Source: Bdellovibrionales bacterium (GTDB lineage Bacteria > Bdellovibrionota > Bdellovibrionia > Bdellovibrionales > UBA1609). Taken from it: DNA of 64,000 nt. The stretch spans positions 333,337-397,336 of the forward strand of contig JAHBUX010000001.1 of assembly GCA_019637855.1 (NCBI GenBank). Direction: 5' to 3'. A model generated the notes under the pieces. That model was given only the letters and a program-made list of their open reading frames with translations. It was not told where the DNA came from and searched no databases. Of the stretch, positions 60,027 to 64,000 are shown piece after piece; the first letter of the stretch is position 1, and each line of letters opens with the position of its first letter. The position numbers were made by a program, and so were the translations under genes.

Positions 60027-60707
60027 ATGGCCAACCTAACGCAAAGCGCGCTCGCGGCAATGATTGATCACACTCTTCTGAAAGCCGAGGCGACGCGAAC
60101 CGAAATCGATCAGCTCTGCGATGAGGCAAAGCAATGGCAGTTCGCAACGGTTTGCGTGCAACCGTTTCGAGTGGCCCAAGCCGTACAACGTTTAAAAGAC
60201 AGCGCTGTGCAAGTGTGCACCGTAATCGGATTTCCTCTGGGCGCCAATCGTGCCGAAATCAAAGCCATGGAGACTGTGCGCGCCGTCGCCGACGGTGCCC
60301 GTGAGTTCGATATGGTGATCAACCTGGGGGCCTTGAAAGATCGCAACTATGCCGCCGTTGAAAATGACATTCAGGCCGTGGTTACAGCCGCCCAAGGCCA
60401 TCCGGTGAAAGTGATTTTAGAAACCTGTTTGCTCAGCGATGAGGAAATCGTGCGGGCCTGTGAACTGGCCGTTAAGGCCGGCGCCCGGTTCGTCAAGACA
60501 TCCACGGGGTTTTCCACATCCGGCGCGCAGATAAATCACGTAAAACTGATGCGCCAAACCGTTGGCAAAATTTTTGGCGTCAAAGCCAGCGGCGGTATCC
60601 GCGACCGCGCCACTCTGCTCGCGATGATTGAGGCCGGCGCCAACCGAATTGGCACCAGCTCGGGCGTCGCACTTCTTCGCGATCTTCCCGCGGAGTCCAC
60701 CTACTGA
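60027..60707 (+). CDS. deoC: Deoxyribose-phosphate aldolase
   Basis: A 226-aa class I aldolase converting deoxyribose-5-phosphate to glyceraldehyde-3-phosphate and acetaldehyde. Schiff-base Lys lies in FVKTSTGFSTSGA; VKASGGIR follows. ATG 60027 has AAAGGA upstream. The TGA overlaps the next ATG by one base. Confidence 0.95.
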   Translation: MANLTQSALAAMIDHTLLKAEATRTEIDQLCDEAKQWQFATVCVQPFRVAQAVQRLKDSAVQVCTVIGFPLGANRAEIKAMETVRAVADGAREFDMVINLGALKDRNYAAVENDIQAVVTAAQGHPVKVILETCLLSDEEIVRACELAVKAGARFVKTSTGFSTSGAQINHVKLMRQTVGKIFGVKASGGIRDRATLLAMIEAGANRIGTSSGVALLRDLPAESTY

Positions 60708-62023
60708 TGGAATTTCTGCCGGCCGAATTGATTCGCAAGAAACGCTTCGGCGGAGAGCACTCGCGCGAAGAGCTGCGCTTTTTGCTCAAACACTACGTGG
60801 CCGACGACCTGCCCAACTATCAAATGGCCGCCTGGTTGATGGCCGTGTGCGCGCAAGGCATGACTCCAGAAGAAACATCGGCCTTCACTCTTGAGATGCG
60901 GGACTCTGGCCGCGTTTTGGACTTGGGTCATCTCGGCACCACCGTCGACAAGCACAGCACAGGCGGTCTTGGTGACAAAACCAGTTTAATTTTAGCTCCG
61001 CTAGTGGCAGCCGCCGGCGTTCCGGTGCCGATGATGGCTGGGCGCGGGTTGGGCCATACAGGGGGCACTCTCGATAAACTCGAGAGCATTCCCGGTTTCG
61101 ACGTACACGTGGACTTAGAACACTTCCAACAGCTGTTAGAGACTGTCGGGACGGCGATCATCGGGCAAACGTTTGAAGTGTGTCCCGCCGATCGCAAACT
61201 CTATGCTTTGCGCGATGTCACCGGCACCATCGACTCTCTGCCGCTGATCTGCGGCAGTATCATGTCGAAAAAACTGGCGGAAGGCATGAGTGCCTTAGTG
61301 CTCGACGTGAAGTTTGGTTCTGGCGCCTTTATGAAAACACAAGCGCAGGCCGAGGATCTGGCCCGGGCTCTAATGGATATCGGCGTCCGCAATGGTAAAC
61401 GAGTTACAGCTTTTCTGACCCGGATGGATGAACCGCTTGGCCGCTTCATCGGCAACGCTTTGGAAGTGCAAGAGTGTCTAGACATCATGGCGGGAAAAAC
61501 CTCCAATGGTGCCCCGGGAAAAACCTACGCCGACACCATCGAGCTCACTCTCGCCTTAGCCGCCCAAATGATTTTTATGGGTGGCAAGGCGGCCAACACG
61601 GAGCATGGCCGCACTCTAGCCGAAAAACTCTTAGCCAACGGCTCTGCTCTCCGCAAGTTTGAGCAAATCTGCGCAGCGCAAGGCGGGCGGTTGACCGAGG
61701 GACTTCCACGCGCCGAGCGCCGAGAAACGGTGACCGCGGATCGCGATGGATTTTTCGAATATCTTGATTTGGAAAAACTCGGGCATGCGGCAGTTTTTCT
61801 GGGCGCCGGCCGTAAGGTCCAATCCGATGAGCTCGACATGGGCGCCGGTCTCGAGGTGTTCTGCCGGCAAAGCCAAGCCGTGAAGAAGGGAGACCCGATC
61901 TTCACCCTGCATTTTTCCGAAACTCGCGGCTTCGCGTCTGCGTTGGCCGCACTCAACGAAGGCTTTCAAATTTCAACGCGACCTCTGACCGAGTCGCCCT
62001 TGATCGCAAAGGTACTCACATGA
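60707..62023 (+). CDS. deoA: Thymidine/pyrimidine-nucleoside phosphorylase
   Basis: A 438-aa phosphorylase that cleaves thymidine and other pyrimidine nucleosides. It has TTVDKHSTGGLGDKTS (phosphate site), MAGRGLGHTGGTLDKLESI and ALRDVTGTIDSLPLI. It overlaps deoC and punA by one and four bases (TGATG, ATGA). Whether it prefers thymidine (DeoA) or also uridine (Pdp) is not determined. Confidence 0.93.
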   Translation: MEFLPAELIRKKRFGGEHSREELRFLLKHYVADDLPNYQMAAWLMAVCAQGMTPEETSAFTLEMRDSGRVLDLGHLGTTVDKHSTGGLGDKTSLILAPLVAAAGVPVPMMAGRGLGHTGGTLDKLESIPGFDVHVDLEHFQQLLETVGTAIIGQTFEVCPADRKLYALRDVTGTIDSLPLICGSIMSKKLAEGMSALVLDVKFGSGAFMKTQAQAEDLARALMDIGVRNGKRVTAFLTRMDEPLGRFIGNALEVQECLDIMAGKTSNGAPGKTYADTIELTLALAAQMIFMGGKAANTEHGRTLAEKLLANGSALRKFEQICAAQGGRLTEGLPRAERRETVTADRDGFFEYLDLEKLGHAAVFLGAGRKVQSDELDMGAGLEVFCRQSQAVKKGDPIFTLHFSETRGFASALAALNEGFQISTRPLTESPLIAKVLT

Positions 62024-62844
62024 TCGACCAGCAGCTTAAAGAAACAAAAGATTTTATCACTAAGCACACTTCACTCAAACCCACTTTGGGTTTTGTCCTC
62101 GGCTCGGGCCTTTCTGGCTTTGCTTCTAAGGTTAAGGCCGAGGCGGAATTGCGTTTCGGGGAAATTCCTCATTTTTCCAGTTCCACCGTTGAAGGCCATC
62201 CGGGAAAACTGATTCTCGGCACACTCGAAGGTGTCAACGTGGCTGTCATGTGCGGCCGCCTGCACGCCTATGAGGGCATATCGATGCAACAGGTGATGTA
62301 CCCAGTGCGCACGCTCGCCACGCTAGGTGTGCGCACGTTGGTAGTGACAAATGCTTCCGGTGGGTTGCAAAAAAAAATGAAACAAGGTGATTTTATGGTC
62401 ATCCGCGATCAGATCAACTTTACTGGTGAGAATCCTTTGCGTGGACCCAACTGGGCCGGTGGTCCGCGTTTTGTCGATATGACCGAGCCTTTCGACAAAC
62501 AGCTCAGCGCTATTCTCACCGCCAGTTTGAAGAAAGAGAAAGTCCGCCACCATCAAGGCGTCTACATCGGCGTAATGGGCCCCACCTATGAAACCGCGGC
62601 AGAAATCAAATTCTACGGCAAAATCGGCGGCGGCGCGGTTGGTATGTCGACCGTGGCCGAAGTGATTGCCGCACGCCATGCTGGCCTTAAGGTCGTAGGC
62701 TTGAGCTGCATCACCAATTTGGGAACCGGCTTGTCGAAGACAAAGCTCACACATGAAGAAGTCAAAGAGGTCGCTCATCAGGTTGAAGCCAAATTCACGC
62801 GCACGCTTCTCACATTTACCCGACAAGCCAAGAAGCTCCTATGA
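62020..62844 (+). CDS. punA: Purine-nucleoside phosphorylase (trimeric type)
   Basis: A 274-aa enzyme for inosine and guanosine phosphorolysis. It has FVLGSGLSGFA, SSTVEGHPGKL, VTNASGGLQ, GVYIGVMGPTYETAAEI and the GAVGMSTVAEVIAA signature. The stop overlaps the amidohydrolase start (ATGA). Confidence 0.95.
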   Translation: MIDQQLKETKDFITKHTSLKPTLGFVLGSGLSGFASKVKAEAELRFGEIPHFSSSTVEGHPGKLILGTLEGVNVAVMCGRLHAYEGISMQQVMYPVRTLATLGVRTLVVTNASGGLQKKMKQGDFMVIRDQINFTGENPLRGPNWAGGPRFVDMTEPFDKQLSAILTASLKKEKVRHHQGVYIGVMGPTYETAAEIKFYGKIGGGAVGMSTVAEVIAARHAGLKVVGLSCITNLGTGLSKTKLTHEEVKEVAHQVEAKFTRTLLTFTRQAKKLL

Positions 62845-64000
62845 AATCCACTCTTCTTAAAGGCGGCTGGATCGTCACGATGAATGCGCGCCGCGATCAC
62901 TATCGCGGGGACGTGCTCATGCGCGGTGGGATCATCGTGGCTGTGGGCAAATCCCTCAACGCGGGTCAGGGCACGGAGGTAATCTCGGCGGACGATTGTT
63001 TTGTAATCCCCGGCTTGATTCAGGCGCATACGCATCTTGTGCAGACGCTATTTCGTGGAATGGCCGACGATATGGAGTTGCTTGACTGGCTGAAGGAGCG
63101 CATCTGGCCTTTTGAAAGTGCGCATGATGAAAACAGCATTCGCGCCTCAGCCCAAATCGGCCTTTTGGAAATGCAGATGCTTGGCACGACGTCCATTCTG
63201 GATATGGGGACCGTGCGCTTACACGAAGTGGTCTTCGCGGAGGCCGAACGCTCCGGAATGCGCTATTGGGGCGGCAACTGCTTGATGGATAAGAAGTCGC
63301 ACTCGGGCCCACTCTATCGCCCCACGCGAGAAACGCTGGCGTACTGTGAAAAACTGATTCGCGAGTGGCATCGCAAAACGCCACTTTTGCAATATGCCAT
63401 CAGTCCGCGCTTTGCTATCTCATGCAGTCAGACGATTCTTAAGGCCGCAGCAAAGTTGCAAAAGAAGCACGACTTGGTTTTGCATACGCATGCTTCTGAA
63501 AATCGCGGAGAAGTGCAGCTGGTGCGCAAACTAACCGGCATGGACAATATCAAATATTTGCAAAAGCTCGGCTGTCTGACGCCACAGACAGTGATCGCAC
63601 ATGGAATTCACATGAACGCCAGTGAACTGAAGGCGCTCTTGCAAACGCAAACGGGCATATGCCATTGCCCCAGCTCAAACTTGAAGCTGGCCAGTGGCGT
63701 GGCCAAGATTCACAGCTATCGCCAGCGCGGCTTGAAGGTCGCGCTGGGAGCCGACGGAGCTCCGTGCAACAACATGCTCGACCCCTTCGTCGAAATGCGG
63801 CTGGCTGCACTTCTGCAAAAGCCACATGCCGGTCCCACCTCTCTACCCGCACGCGAAGCCTTCGAGCTCGCGACTCTTCAAGGCGCGCAAGTCTTAGGGG
63901 CCCAAGACTCTATCGGCTCCATTGAGCCCGGGAAACGCGCGGACATCGTGGTGGTGAGCCGCTCTCATCCCAGCGTGGCCACGGTCGAAGATCCTTATTC
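62841..64000 (+). CDS. Amidohydrolase, S-adenosylhomocysteine/methylthioadenosine-deaminase-like (3' end outside window)
   Basis: At least 386 aa, open to the window end; no stop is seen. It is a metal-dependent deaminase of the TrzA/AtzA/MtaD type: IQAHTH (H63, H65), LHTHASE (H217), AHGIHM (H254) and GADGAPCNN (D305) supply the metal and catalytic residues. C-terminal LEPGKRADIV-like sequence (IEPGKRADIVVV) is near the end of the family. The start is the ATG overlapping punA. In the nucleoside operon it may deaminate purine nucleosides or bases. Confidence 0.87.
   Translation, partial: MKSTLLKGGWIVTMNARRDHYRGDVLMRGGIIVAVGKSLNAGQGTEVISADDCFVIPGLIQAHTHLVQTLFRGMADDMELLDWLKERIWPFESAHDENSIRASAQIGLLEMQMLGTTSILDMGTVRLHEVVFAEAERSGMRYWGGNCLMDKKSHSGPLYRPTRETLAYCEKLIREWHRKTPLLQYAISPRFAISCSQTILKAAAKLQKKHDLVLHTHASENRGEVQLVRKLTGMDNIKYLQKLGCLTPQTVIAHGIHMNASELKALLQTQTGICHCPSSNLKLASGVAKIHSYRQRGLKVALGADGAPCNNMLDPFVEMRLAALLQKPHAGPTSLPAREAFELATLQGAQVLGAQDSIGSIEPGKRADIVVVSRSHPSVATVEDPY

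Noticed and set aside
1-64000. tRNA, rRNA and CRISPR loci
   Set aside because: I checked the intergenic gaps for cloverleaf and repeat-spacer patterns and found none; small ncRNAs cannot be excluded.

Overview
The window reads as one stretch of a moderately GC-rich, Gram-negative bacterial chromosome. The best guess from gene content is a Bdellovibrio-like member of the Bdellovibrionota. The clues are abundant signal-peptide proteins of unknown function, a lipoprotein with a YQNC-type lipobox, a DnaJ-like/RodZ-type HTH fusion beside a MinD/FlhG-like ATPase, PilT next to an RNase G gene, and LolA, BamD and RseP envelope functions. This assignment is inference; no rRNA or tRNA gene is present to test it. 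I see no prophage, transposase, IS, CRISPR array or integron.

Layout. 1-9 kb: secreted or membrane proteins of unknown function, mostly on the minus strand, including two Ser/Ala-rich exported proteins with a related C-terminus, a secreted trypsin-like protease, a 652-aa exported protein and a TadG-like protein. 9-14 kb: two oligopeptide-type ABC permease genes, nagZ (peptidoglycan recycling) and a convergent TPR/HTH regulator. 14-19 kb: two DUF4214 proteins, a TonB-like protein, a 42-aa very basic protein, an outer-membrane barrel and a lipoprotein. 19-25 kb: galU, an exported protein, priA, a CFI-box protein and an FAD oxidoreductase. 25.5-38 kb: a core plus-strand block rpsB-tsf-pyrH-frr-uppS-cdsA-(giant hairpin)-rseP-tsaB-MinD/FlhG-like-DnaJ/HTH-rluD-like-pgeF, then small exported proteins. 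37.6-44 kb, minus strand: an arginine succinyltransferase-type (AST) cluster ending in mltG. 44-48.4 kb: a TPR/SH3 protein, cyclic-nucleotide-domain protein, PerM-type protein, bamD, TPR protein and hpt. 48.6-58 kb, minus strand: barrel protein, micro-peptide, rimO, lolA, comF, rlmH, a nadD-rsfS fusion, obgE, rpmA, rplU and RNase G. 58-64 kb: pilT, acyP and a nucleoside-salvage operon deoC-deoA-punA-amidohydrolase that runs off the window.

How the genes work together. The 25.5-36 kb block couples translation factors to lipid-carrier and phospholipid precursor synthesis and envelope proteolysis. The 60-64 kb operon degrades nucleosides to bases and sugar phosphates, which suits an organism that recycles nucleic acids; hpt upstream can reuse the bases. 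LolA, BamD, RseP, MltG, NagZ and ComF-like functions are standard envelope or salvage genes.

Most unusual features: an M20-family protein in the AST cluster whose catalytic Glu-Glu pair reads Ala-Gln; a NadD-RsfS fusion; a three-PDZ RseP; a 48-bp-arm hairpin and a separate perfect 25-bp-arm palindrome; a recurring GTCTCA-N3-TGAGAC near-palindrome, mostly upstream of exported-protein genes; long charged tails on ribosomal proteins L21 and S2; and two very small genes (42 and 25 codons).
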